Assembly: GCA_902564785.1 (NCBI GenBank)
Contig: CACFCI010000001.1
Span: forward strand, 62,001 to 126,000
Length of the DNA: 64,000 bases
Origin: an uncultured Pelagibacteraceae bacterium
GTDB lineage: Bacteria; Pseudomonadota; Alphaproteobacteria; Pelagibacterales; Pelagibacteraceae
Direction: 5' to 3'
Positions within the stretch are counted from its first letter, which is position 1. Each line of letters begins with the position of its first letter. Below, in pieces: positions 8,445 through 16,157 of the stretch. A program made the translations under genes and the position numbers. The notes below the pieces were generated by a model. It saw nothing but the letters and a program-made list of their open reading frames with translations. It did not search any database and had not been told where the DNA came from.

Positions 8445-8897
8445 TTAAGTGTCTTGATTGTTATTTTTACAACTATAAAAAGAAATATCTTTTTCTTTTT
8501 CCTCTTGTTTTATATTTATTGTAATTTCATGAATAAGTTCACCCGTTTTTTTTGTAAAAACTGCAGACTCTGAGTAATTTCTTTCCTCATCAAATGCTTG
8601 GATTAAAACAATATCTTTATTGGAAATTTTTACTTCTAAATCAATTTTATCAATAAATTCTGATAAATTTTTTACATTTAATATGTTGGGAATTTTTGAC
8701 TCTATTATTAATTTATTAATATCTTCTCTGTTAACTTGGTTATTAGAAAAAGTTTCGAAATTGTGATCTGGATTTTTTAAAATTACTTTTTCAAACTTAC
8801 AAGTCAAATTTAAATCTGAGTCTATAGTAACATTTGTGTTTTGCGCATTTGTATAACTAAACCAAAATAAACTTATAACTATGATTAGTTTTTTCAT
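8445..8897 (-). CDS. Small exported protein of unknown function
   Basis: A 150-residue protein with a clear signal peptide (1-18, ending SYTNA-Q). I do not recognise the rest. It contains two cysteines, one in LTCKFEKV near residue 33 and one at SFYSCKN near the end; they could form a disulfide bridge in the periplasm. The mature part is acidic and Asn-rich, with predicted strands (KDIVLIQAF, ELIHEITINI). It lies 9 bp downstream of the ion-channel gene and 40 bp upstream of the TPR gene, all on the minus strand, so the set may be co-transcribed. A role linked to the channel is only a possibility. Confidence 0.5.
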   Translation of the reverse strand: MKKLIIVISLFWFSYTNAQNTNVTIDSDLNLTCKFEKVILKNPDHNFETFSNNQVNREDINKLIIESKIPNILNVKNLSEFIDKIDLEVKISNKDIVLIQAFDEERNYSESAVFTKKTGELIHEITINIKQEEKEKDISFYSCKNNNQDT

Positions 8898-8906
8898 ATT
8901 TAGTTC

Positions 8907-9596
8907 TTATAGTTTTTTCTGGTTGATTACTACGTCCACTAATATCGCAATTAGCAAATTAAGCATAGTAATGCCACATATAATTATAAAACTGAAAAAA
9001 TAAATCCAGGCCCACCAGTAAATATCTTGTAGAGGCAACATCACTTGTTCCCAGCTTGAGAGTGTTAAGACTTGAAAGAGTGTTATCATTGCAACCCCAA
9101 CATCATTCCATCTTTCTGGAATATCTGAACTAAATAAAATCGATCCTATAGTTGCATAAATATATAGAATTATAAATAACAATAACCCAACATAAAAAAC
9201 TCTTTTTACAGAAGTAAGTAATGCTTCAATAATTTTTTTTAATTCTGGCACAACTGATATTATTCTTAGTACTCTAAATACTCTTAACAACCTTAATAGC
9301 AAGAAACTAGAATTGTTTGGTATTGGAATTAAGGAAATTAAAACAATTAAAGTATCAAAAACATTCCATCCACTTTTAAAAAACTCTAACTTTTTAGATT
9401 CTCCTACAAAACGAATTATAATTTCAATGACAAAAAATATAGTGATAGAATAATCTAAGTAATTAATTGTTTGTTTTGTAAATTCATTTAAATCATATGT
9501 GTTAACTCCAATTGTTATTGCATTTAATATAATTATTGAAATTACAATAAATTGGAAAATTCTACTTTCTTTAAGATTATATAAAAATTTATTCAT
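8907..9596 (-). CDS. BacNav-like voltage-gated cation channel with atypical filter
   Basis: A 229-residue six-helix channel of the bacterial sodium-channel group. S1-S3 span about 12-95. S4 carries four arginines at three-residue spacing (102, 105, 108, 111) in LLRLLRVFRVLR, the voltage sensor, followed by the S4-S5 linker VVPELKKIIEALL. The pore loop reads FQVLTLSSWEQVM (174-186), and S6 ends MLNLLIAILVDVV. NaChBac and NavAb have TLESW in the filter; here Glu is replaced by Ser180 and a Glu appears after Trp182, with one residue deleted relative to those proteins. The protein stops right after S6, so the usual C-terminal coiled coil is missing. It would act as a tetramer in the inner membrane. 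Ion selectivity is uncertain. Confidence 0.85.
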   Translation of the reverse strand: MNKFLYNLKESRIFQFIVISIIILNAITIGVNTYDLNEFTKQTINYLDYSITIFFVIEIIIRFVGESKKLEFFKSGWNVFDTLIVLISLIPIPNNSSFLLLRLLRVFRVLRIISVVPELKKIIEALLTSVKRVFYVGLLLFIILYIYATIGSILFSSDIPERWNDVGVAMITLFQVLTLSSWEQVMLPLQDIYWWAWIYFFSFIIICGITMLNLLIAILVDVVINQKKL

Positions 9597-10208
9597 TTAA
9601 TTTAAAACATTAATAATACTTTTTTTAATATTTTCACTTACTTTAATAGTTCCTTCTTTATTTGGATGAATTCCATCTTGTTGATTTAAAATTGGATTAA
9701 GTGCTACACCCTCGAGAAGAAATGGAATTAATGCTAAATTATATTTATTTGATAATCTTGGATAAATAGCATCAAATTCTTTTTTATATTGAGCTCCATA
9801 TGTATCTGGTGCAACCATACCTGCTAAGATAATTTTAATATTTTTATTATTTGCAACATTTATTATTTGTTCTAAATTTCTCTCTGTTTCATCTGGCTGA
9901 ATTCCTCTAAGCATATCATTAGCTCCCAAACCTAAAATTATTAAATCTATTCCTGGTTCAGATAAGGTCCAATCAGCCCTATTTAATCCACTTGAAGACG
10001 TACTTCCAGATACACTTCCATTAATAACTTTAATATCTAGTCCGGCTTTCTTAAGATGGTTTTCTAAAACTATTGATAAATGATGTTCTTTAGGTAATCC
10101 GTATCCAGCCATCAAACTGTCGCCAAATAAAACTAGCTTTTCTATTGCACTTGCTTTTATGTGCACTAGAAAGATTATCAAAATTTTTATAAATATACAT
10201 TTATTCAT
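9597..10208 (-). CDS. tesA: Periplasmic GDSL esterase, TesA-type (acyl-CoA thioesterase I / lysophospholipase)
   Basis: An SGNH/GDSL hydrolase. From the ATG at 10208 it is 203 residues: a signal peptide (1-21), the GDSL block with nucleophile Ser31 (LFGDSLMAGYG), the GLGANDMLRG block with the conserved Asn, and the C-terminal DGIHPN block with the catalytic Asp and His. TesA hydrolyses acyl-CoA thioesters and lysophospholipids in the periplasm. A longer frame begins at 10244, but the M at 10208 gives the signal peptide directly after the start. It is divergent from the ABC genes ybbA and ybbP, as in E. coli. The two start codons overlap inside one CATG. Confidence 0.9.
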   Translation of the reverse strand: MNKCIFIKILIIFLVHIKASAIEKLVLFGDSLMAGYGLPKEHHLSIVLENHLKKAGLDIKVINGSVSGSTSSSGLNRADWTLSEPGIDLIILGLGANDMLRGIQPDETERNLEQIINVANNKNIKIILAGMVAPDTYGAQYKKEFDAIYPRLSNKYNLALIPFLLEGVALNPILNQQDGIHPNKEGTIKVSENIKKSIINVLN

Positions 10209-10872
10209 GAACACTCTTCTTAAATTAAAAAAAATAAATCTCAAATACCAAACTGGTAAAGAAAATATTAGTGTTTTAAAGAATATAGATTTAATTATTA
10301 AGAAAAAAGAAACAGTTTCTGTTGTTGGTGAAAGTGGTTCTGGAAAAACAAGTTTAATAATGTTAATTGGAGGTTTGGAAAAACCTACATCTGGTAGAAT
10401 AATTTTCCAAAATCACGAATTTAATAGACTTAATGAAGATGAAATATCTGAGATCAGAAAGAAAAATATTGGTATAATTTTTCAATCATTTTATTTAATT
10501 CCTAATTATACAGCCACCGAAAATGTTGCGCTTACACTCGAACTAAACAATTTTAAAAATCCTGAAAAGAAAGCTAAAATTTTATTAGATCGATTTGGTT
10601 TGAAACATCGTTTTAATAATCTTCCAAGTCAATTGTCAGGTGGTGAACAACAAAGAGTTGCTATAGCTAGAGCAATTGCGATGAAACCACAATTAATTTT
10701 AGCTGATGAACCGACGGGAAACTTAGATACAGAAAATTCTTTAATGATTGCAAATATTTTGTTTAATTATGTAAAAGAGGAAGGCTCATCATTAATGATG
10801 GTAACTCATGATCCTAAGCTAGCAGATAAAGCAAAAAGAAAAATAAAAATTAAAGATGGAAAAATTAAATAA
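10207..10872 (+). CDS. ybbA: ABC transporter ATPase, YbbA/LolD type
   Basis: A 221-residue ATPase of the MacB/LolD group. Walker A is GESGSGKT (41-48), the signature is LSGGEQQRVAIARA, and Walker B with the catalytic Glu is LILADEPTGNLD. It powers the FtsX-like membrane protein encoded next, which it overlaps by 17 nt. In E. coli this pair stands divergent from tesA and its substrate is not firmly known; lipid or toxic-compound handling has been proposed. The frame extends upstream to 10159, but the ATG at 10207 gives the normal N-terminus (LLKLKKINLKY). No Shine-Dalgarno sequence is visible, and the promoter must lie inside tesA coding sequence. Confidence 0.88.
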   Translation: MNTLLKLKKINLKYQTGKENISVLKNIDLIIKKKETVSVVGESGSGKTSLIMLIGGLEKPTSGRIIFQNHEFNRLNEDEISEIRKKNIGIIFQSFYLIPNYTATENVALTLELNNFKNPEKKAKILLDRFGLKHRFNNLPSQLSGGEQQRVAIARAIAMKPQLILADEPTGNLDTENSLMIANILFNYVKEEGSSLMMVTHDPKLADKAKRKIKIKDGKIK

Positions 10873-13390
10873 CCCCTCAGAATTAAGTTTAATTTTTAAA
10901 TATGCCTTAAAAGATTTAAGTAGAAATTATCACAAAATTTCTAGTATCATCGTTACACTTTTTATAAGTCTTTTTATCTTAAGCGCTATTTTTACAATTG
11001 AAGATAGTCTAAAAAAAGAACTTAATGATAATGCTAAAGCATTATTAGGTGGAGATTTAGAAATTGATTATAATCGTAATCAAGGAAATTCAAATTTAGT
11101 TGAGCAAGTAAAAGAGTTTGCAACTGTTTCACAAATGATTGAGTTCAGTACTATGCTTTCAACAACTGACAGAAAAAAAAATAAATCATTATTTACAAGA
11201 ATTAAAACTGTTGATGAAAAATATCCTTTATATGGAAATATTGATTATGAGCCAAATGGTGCTTATGAAAGAATGCAAAAAGAACCTAACACTATCCTAA
11301 TAAATGAAAGTTTATCAAAAACACTTGATATAAAAATAAATGAACAGGTAAAAGTTCAAGATCAAAACTTTACAGTAATCGGAATTATAAAATCAGTACC
11401 TGATGTTAGTGGATTTGTTGCATTTGGAGATTGGGCTTTGGCAGGAAAACAGACTTTAGAAATTTTAAAACTAAATGGAATAGGAAGTTTTTTAAACTAT
11501 GAATATAAAGTTAAATTTAATGAGAATGATAGGCCAGAAGAAATCGAACAACGAATTGAAGATATTTTTAAAAACGATAAAAAGGTAAAACTCAGATATC
11601 CTAAAAATTCTGCAAGTGGTATAAAGAGAATTATTAATAATTTTTCTCAATTTTTGTCTCTTGTTTCTATCAGTGCAATGTTGATTGCAGGTATTGGAAT
11701 TGCAAATACTTTGCTTTCTTTTATTAACCAAAACAATATGTCAATTGCTGTACGCAAAGCGGTTGGCTTTTATTCAGGTAATATCAAAACATTATATTAT
11801 CTTCAATTATTTATACTTTTATTTATCATCACTGTAGTTGCTTACGGATCGAGTTTTTTAATAGTACCAATAGCAGACAAATATTTATCTGATGGATTGG
11901 GATTAAATATTTATCCAGTATTTTCATTTCTTAATTTTTTAAAAATATTTTTAGTTGGATTTTTGGTTCTTGTAATTTTTTCTATTCCAACAATCAGTTC
12001 TATTGACCAAGTAAAAGCATCTAATTTATTTAGAAATGTATTTCAAAATCTTCAATTTTATTATTCTAAGAGATCAGTTTTTCTTAGTCTTGTTTTACTA
12101 TCTGCATTAATTTTATTATTCACTATCGGATCAGAACAACCTTATTATAGCTTGGGTTACTTTGCTGCTTTTTTTGTATGTTTAATTGTATTTTTTTTAT
12201 TTTCAAAATTAATCATTTTTTTTCTAAAAAAATTGAAATCAAGTCCAATAATTTCTTTAAAAGTTTCAATTAAAAATATTACCCACACAAAAAGTGTAAC
12301 TCCTATAACGGTTATGTCTCTTGGTTTAGGAGTTACTTTGTTATTAACTCTAGCCTTAGTTGGTACAAACTTTCAAAGAGAAATTTCTAAATCTATTCCT
12401 GATATTGCTCCTGATTATTTTTTTGTAGGTATCCAAAAAGGAGAAAGAGAGAAATTTGAACAAGGTATTTTAAATATGGATCCAAAAGCATCTATTGAAA
12501 TTGTACCAATGATTTCCTCTGGAATTGTTAAAATTAATGGTGTTAATCCTAATACTTATATAAAACCAGATAATGATAGTTATTGGGTTATTGGTAGTGA
12601 AAGAAGATCTTCTTGGTTAGAAAATGTACCAGAGGATAATCCTATTTTAGAAGGTGAATGGTGGGATTTATCAAACCCTAACCAGCTTCAAATATCTTTA
12701 GATGCTAAAGTTGCTAAAGATTTTAACATTCAGTTAGGTGATATTTTTACTTTAAATATTTATGGAAGAGAAATTGAAGGAAAGGTCGTTAATTTCAGAG
12801 AAGTAGATTATCGAGATTTAAGCATCAACTTTGCAATGTTGTTTAACCCTCAATTTGCAAAAAATATTCCACATGAATATTTGGCGACTGCAAAATTTAA
12901 TTCAAACAAATTTGATGAAACTAAAATGCTTGAAATCATGCCGAGTTTATCAATGATAAAAATTGCAGATTACCTGTCAAAAGTTACAGCTGTTTTAAAT
13001 AAAGTATTTGTTGCAGTTACTTTAATCTCAGCTGTTACCATTGTTATAGGTTTAATCGTAATTTCAAGTGCAATTATGGTTCAAGGAAAAGTTAAAGAAT
13101 ATCAAAATTTAGTCTTTAAAATTTTAGGTTTTTCAAAAAAGCAAATTATTTTTTCATCATTAATTGAATTTATTATTATTTTTAAATCTGTCATTTTAAT
13201 TGCAATATTTTTCTCTGTAATTGGTTCAAAATTTATTATGGAAAATATTTTTGAATTAGTGTGGATGATTAACTTTAAAGTATTAATTTATTTAGGATTT
13301 TCAATTGGTTTGGTTACTTTGATCTTGATAATGTTAACAAACCTAAAATATCTAAATCCCAAGGTTTACCCTTTAATAAGAAATCAATAA
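10856..13390 (+). CDS. ybbP: FtsX-like ABC permease, YbbP type
   Basis: An 844-residue permease. It has an N-terminal membrane helix (28-48), a large periplasmic domain (about 50-265), three helices with the FtsX pattern near 270-375, a second helix pair (about 405-455), another soluble domain (about 500-700), and three C-terminal FtsX-type helices from about 715 to the end. This duplicated two-FtsX layout is that of YbbP. Such proteins do not form a classical pore but use ATP to move substrates or drive a periplasmic partner. The gene overlaps ybbA by 17 nt. The divergent tesA may be the functional partner, since the trio is kept together in distant bacteria. Confidence 0.88.
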   Translation: MEKLNNPSELSLIFKYALKDLSRNYHKISSIIVTLFISLFILSAIFTIEDSLKKELNDNAKALLGGDLEIDYNRNQGNSNLVEQVKEFATVSQMIEFSTMLSTTDRKKNKSLFTRIKTVDEKYPLYGNIDYEPNGAYERMQKEPNTILINESLSKTLDIKINEQVKVQDQNFTVIGIIKSVPDVSGFVAFGDWALAGKQTLEILKLNGIGSFLNYEYKVKFNENDRPEEIEQRIEDIFKNDKKVKLRYPKNSASGIKRIINNFSQFLSLVSISAMLIAGIGIANTLLSFINQNNMSIAVRKAVGFYSGNIKTLYYLQLFILLFIITVVAYGSSFLIVPIADKYLSDGLGLNIYPVFSFLNFLKIFLVGFLVLVIFSIPTISSIDQVKASNLFRNVFQNLQFYYSKRSVFLSLVLLSALILLFTIGSEQPYYSLGYFAAFFVCLIVFFLFSKLIIFFLKKLKSSPIISLKVSIKNITHTKSVTPITVMSLGLGVTLLLTLALVGTNFQREISKSIPDIAPDYFFVGIQKGEREKFEQGILNMDPKASIEIVPMISSGIVKINGVNPNTYIKPDNDSYWVIGSERRSSWLENVPEDNPILEGEWWDLSNPNQLQISLDAKVAKDFNIQLGDIFTLNIYGREIEGKVVNFREVDYRDLSINFAMLFNPQFAKNIPHEYLATAKFNSNKFDETKMLEIMPSLSMIKIADYLSKVTAVLNKVFVAVTLISAVTIVIGLIVISSAIMVQGKVKEYQNLVFKILGFSKKQIIFSSLIEFIIIFKSVILIAIFFSVIGSKFIMENIFELVWMINFKVLIYLGFSIGLVTLILIMLTNLKYLNPKVYPLIRNQ

Positions 13391-13802
13391 TTAGAATTTA
13401 GTAATTTTACTATCTAAAGAAATTAGGTTTAATTCTACTTTTAATTTTGGAAATCTTTTTTTTATTTGTTTTTTAATTTTAGAGGATGATTCTTTATGAA
13501 TTTTTTTTTCATTTACTAGACTAAATTCTTTTTTTTTATTAACTATTTTAGCTACAGCACAATCTTTATGGTTAATTACAATTAATTTTTCTATTTTATG
13601 TAATTGAATAGAGGTTGCTAAATTATCATAGAATACTTTATGCCATTGCTTAAATTGATTGTGAGTAACACCAACAGCTGCACCTGCAATTGTAAAAGCA
13701 CTATATTTTCCTATTAATTTTTTTTTTTAAATGATTATGAACTAAATATTGAAATCTTGGATCTATACAAGATAAGACCATCGCTTTAAATTTTGATTTC
13801 AT
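13391..13802 (-). pseudogene. Carbonic-anhydrase-like gene with a +1 frameshift in an A11 run
   Basis: Read on the minus strand, the ATG at 13802 starts MKSKFKAMVLSCIDPRFQ, a beta-carbonic-anhydrase-type zinc motif (Cys, Asp, Arg). The frame runs into eleven A residues (plus-strand T run 13718-13728) and then stops. One base less in the run would continue as SAFTIAGAAVGVTHNQF, then INHKDCAVAK with the second zinc-type His and Cys, and a C-terminus ending at TAA 13391, about 135 residues in all. Both halves look well conserved, so the break is recent, a sequence error, or bypassed by slippage on the A run. The start overlaps the stop of the SOUL gene (TGATG), which suggests coupled translation. 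Active carbonic anhydrases are longer, so the activity is uncertain. Confidence 0.75.
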
Positions 13803-14368
13803 CAGTTTAATTTTATTTTAAACATTGCTTCATTTCTTCTATTCATTGGTAGTGTAAATGGACTATCATAAGTTGCTCTTATAGGTTGGCTTATAATTGC
13901 TATGTTGTCTTTTTTTAACTCTTTTTCTAAAATTTCTTTATGTTTTAAGAAATTTCTGTCTGAAGCTCGTCCAGAATATCTTAATACTGCATAGTATCCT
14001 GCTTCGATATTAACTAATTTGACATCATGCCTAATTGGATTTGGGGCATTGTCGAAATTAAATTTTGAGGGTAAATAAAATTGCATACTCATATTTCCAT
14101 TTTTCTCTAATTGAATAACTGGTGTAGTCATTTTAATTTTTTCTTGAGCATCGTTTTCGCCTGAAATGTAGTTAAATAATTTTCTAAAATTACCACCCAT
14201 ACCTGAAGTCACTGTTTCCACTGCTAATCGATCAGAATATTTTCTAATCTCATATACATCATTTTTATCAACTACTTTATAATTTGGTTCTTCGTAAGCC
14301 ATAACTGTAGAATATTTTAGAATAAATAAATTTAAGAGTACTATAATATATACTTTCAAAATTCTCAT
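13802..14368 (-). CDS. SOUL heme-binding family protein, exported
   Basis: A 188-residue protein with an N-terminal signal peptide (1-24, ending VMAYEE). It then shows the SOUL family pattern: YKVVDKNDVYEIRKYSD near the start of the mature part, the FRKLFNYISGEN segment, KIKMTTPVIQ in the middle, and a closing YDSPFTLPMNRRNEAMF block. SOUL proteins bind heme or other tetrapyrroles; many bacterial members are periplasmic and of unknown role. The conserved TTPV and RRNE elements support the assignment. It precedes the carbonic-anhydrase-like gene with an overlapping TGATG and follows a GNAT-like gene by 3 bp, so the three probably share a transcript. Confidence 0.88.
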   Translation of the reverse strand: MRILKVYIIVLLNLFILKYSTVMAYEEPNYKVVDKNDVYEIRKYSDRLAVETVTSGMGGNFRKLFNYISGENDAQEKIKMTTPVIQLEKNGNMSMQFYLPSKFNFDNAPNPIRHDVKLVNIEAGYYAVLRYSGRASDRNFLKHKEILEKELKKDNIAIISQPIRATYDSPFTLPMNRRNEAMFKIKLN

Positions 14369-14371
14369 AGT

Positions 14372-14926
14372 TTACATAACTTTATACTCAAAATTCTGAG
14401 TGGTTTCATTAATTTGAATTAATTTAGCACCATTTCTTTCATGAAAATTAGTTGCCATTTCGGTTAAAGGCGAAAGTGTAACCAGCCTATTTAAATGATT
14501 AGATTTTTTAATCTTTTTAAATACCTCTTTGACAATCAATTTTCCTCCACCTTTTTTTTTTGACCAGACGGTATAAGCAATAGCAATTTGACCACCGGTT
14601 TGATCTCTCATCGCTGTTTGAAGAAACGCATCAGTGCTAAGCTTTTCTAATTCTTCAACGTTTTTTGGAACTTTATTTGTATAAGCAAAACACATAACAG
14701 CATGAATTTCTCCTTGATATTCAACTCCATAAATTTTTCTACCAAATCCAGTTCTAAATTTATTATCTAATTCTGGCCTTACTGGATCTTCTTGTGGATT
14801 ACATTTTTTAAGCTCAATAAGTTTTGCACCTTTAACCCAGCCAAAAAAATTATCTATATTTTTGGTTAATACTTGTCTGTTTTTTCTAAATCTAGCTTTT
14901 ATTCTTGGATTAAATTTTTTTTTCAT
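14372..14926 (-). CDS. Probable GNAT-fold acetyltransferase
   Basis: A 184-residue protein. The N-terminus is very basic (MKKKFNPRIKARFRKNRQ). The rest looks like a GNAT fold: an IHAVMCFAYT strand, an acetyl-CoA loop of the GxGxxL kind in KKGGGKLIVKEVF (about 125-137), and the terminal NFHERNGAKLIQ segment that resembles the usual FYEKxGF motif. GNAT enzymes move an acetyl group from acetyl-CoA to amines; the acceptor here is not known. The similarity is by pattern only, and the family is not one I can name. It is first in the minus-strand run leading into the SOUL gene. Confidence 0.5.
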   Translation of the reverse strand: MKKKFNPRIKARFRKNRQVLTKNIDNFFGWVKGAKLIELKKCNPQEDPVRPELDNKFRTGFGRKIYGVEYQGEIHAVMCFAYTNKVPKNVEELEKLSTDAFLQTAMRDQTGGQIAIAYTVWSKKKGGGKLIVKEVFKKIKKSNHLNRLVTLSPLTEMATNFHERNGAKLIQINETTQNFEYKVM

Positions 14927-14980
14927 ATCTCTATTAAAATATATTTAACATTTATTTAAAAATTATGATGTGCGAATAAA

Positions 14981-15727
14981 TCATATCAGGTAATCATACA
15001 AAAGTTTTGAACTCGTTATAAAAATTAAAGCATATATGATGTTATAAAACAATTTTTCATTAATAATTTTTAGTAACTTATATCCAATTAAAATTCCTAG
15101 CAGAGCAACTGGAAATAATATTGCTGAATTTTTAAAGGTTTCAAGATTTGTCATAGATAAATTAATATATATAGGAAGTTTAATTAAATTTACAAAAGTA
15201 AAGAAAAATATTCTAGTACCTACATAAATTTCTTTTTTCATTCTAAGTGGAAGAAGATAAAGACTAGTAGGTGTTCCTCCAGCATGCACACAAAAACTTG
15301 TAAAACCTGCTAAAATCGAACATATTCCACCTTTAAATAAATTTTTTTCAGCTTTTTGTTCTTTATTTTTTCTAAAAAAAAAATAATGGCCAGCAAACAA
15401 AAAGCCCATCACTCCAATTATAAATTTTAATAACTCTTCTGAAAAAAATGAAAAAGTAAAAGATCCAATAAATATTCCAATAGCAGCGAATGGAACCATT
15501 AATTTCAAAGTTCCTAAATCAAAATCCTTTCTATATTTATAAACTGCAATAAAATCTGAAAATATTAAGATTGGTAAAATGATACCTAATACTTGATTTA
15601 ATGGCATTACTACTGTCATTAATGGAACTGATATTAATGTCATCGAACCACCTAACCCTGATTTTGCGATTCCATATAAAATTATTGCGGGAAAAACTGT
15701 AATAAAAAATAAAAAATTTATTTCCAT
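14981..15727 (-). CDS. TauE/SafE (TSUP) family membrane transporter
   Basis: A 248-residue integral membrane protein with about eight hydrophobic helices. The first helix carries the family-type segment GIAKSGLGGSMTLISVPLM (about 19-37), and the inverted second repeat has CSILAGFTSFCVHAGGTPTSL (about 136-156). TSUP proteins carry sulfite, sulfonates or other organosulfur anions across the inner membrane. SAR11 cells depend on reduced sulfur, so a sulfur compound is a reasonable guess, but the family is broad. Its start overlaps the end of the small GNAT gene by 10 nt, which suggests a shared transcript. Confidence 0.85.
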   Translation of the reverse strand: MEINFLFFITVFPAIILYGIAKSGLGGSMTLISVPLMTVVMPLNQVLGIILPILIFSDFIAVYKYRKDFDLGTLKLMVPFAAIGIFIGSFTFSFFSEELLKFIIGVMGFLFAGHYFFFRKNKEQKAEKNLFKGGICSILAGFTSFCVHAGGTPTSLYLLPLRMKKEIYVGTRIFFFTFVNLIKLPIYINLSMTNLETFKNSAILFPVALLGILIGYKLLKIINEKLFYNIIYALIFITSSKLLYDYLI

Positions 15728-15987
15728 TTATTTAATGAATTTAATAACTTTAATCCCAACGGACTGATTGGTTCTTGAAGAATTATTTCTTTGTTTGTTT
15801 TTTGTTTTACTAATTTTAATAATTTAGTTGCTAATCCTTGTTTTCTAAAAGTTGGATTAACAAATATATATTCAACTTCACCTTTGTTGTTAAAGCGGAC
15901 AAAGCCTAATGTTGTATTTTTATTTTTAAACATAAAAATACCATCAGCTTCTATTACTTTAAAATTAAAGATGTCAAAATTATTCAT
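15718..15987 (-). CDS. Small GNAT-family acetyltransferase
   Basis: An 89-residue protein with the core of a GNAT domain. The strand GEVEYIFVNPTFRKQGLATKLL (about 36-57) holds the acetyl-CoA binding Arg/Gln-x-x-Gly-x-Ala loop, preceded by the TTLGFVRFN strand. It is about half of a usual GNAT enzyme, and the N-terminal helices are missing, so it is either a minimal family member or a reduced form. It overlaps the TSUP transporter gene by 10 nt and lies 5 bp after a small membrane-protein gene. The substrate is not known. Confidence 0.7.
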   Translation of the reverse strand: MNNFDIFNFKVIEADGIFMFKNKNTTLGFVRFNNKGEVEYIFVNPTFRKQGLATKLLKLVKQKTNKEIILQEPISPLGLKLLNSLNKWK

Positions 15988-15992
15988 AAATC

Positions 15993-16157
15993 CTAATAAT
16001 TTAGGAGCAAAAGAATAATCGCAATCATAGCTACAACTGATGTAATAACAATAAAATTTAGTTTAATATTAAATTTTTTTTCAACAAATTCTGTAATTTT
16101 TTCCCAAAACAAAACTATAAGGAATATAATTATTGCTGGAATTATATATTTGATCAT
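15993..16157 (-). CDS. Small two-helix membrane protein, 54 residues
   Basis: An open frame on the minus strand from ATG 16157 to TAG 15993. The product has two hydrophobic helices, IIPAIIIFLIVLFW (5-18) and FIVITSVVAMIAIILLLL (about 35-52), joined by a charged loop (EKITEFVEKKFNIK). The start overlaps the TGA of the upstream gene by 4 nt (ATGA), and the stop lies 5 bp before the GNAT start, so it fills an otherwise empty 166-bp gap. This placing, rather than any known family, is the evidence that it is real. I do not recognise it. Confidence 0.6.
   Translation of the reverse strand: MIKYIIPAIIIFLIVLFWEKITEFVEKKFNIKLNFIVITSVVAMIAIILLLLNY

Noticed and set aside
8217-8573. A 118-codon plus-strand frame across the gap between the TPR gene and a small exported protein
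   Set aside because: Both ends lie in well-supported minus-strand genes and the product is a Phe/Ile-rich antisense type.
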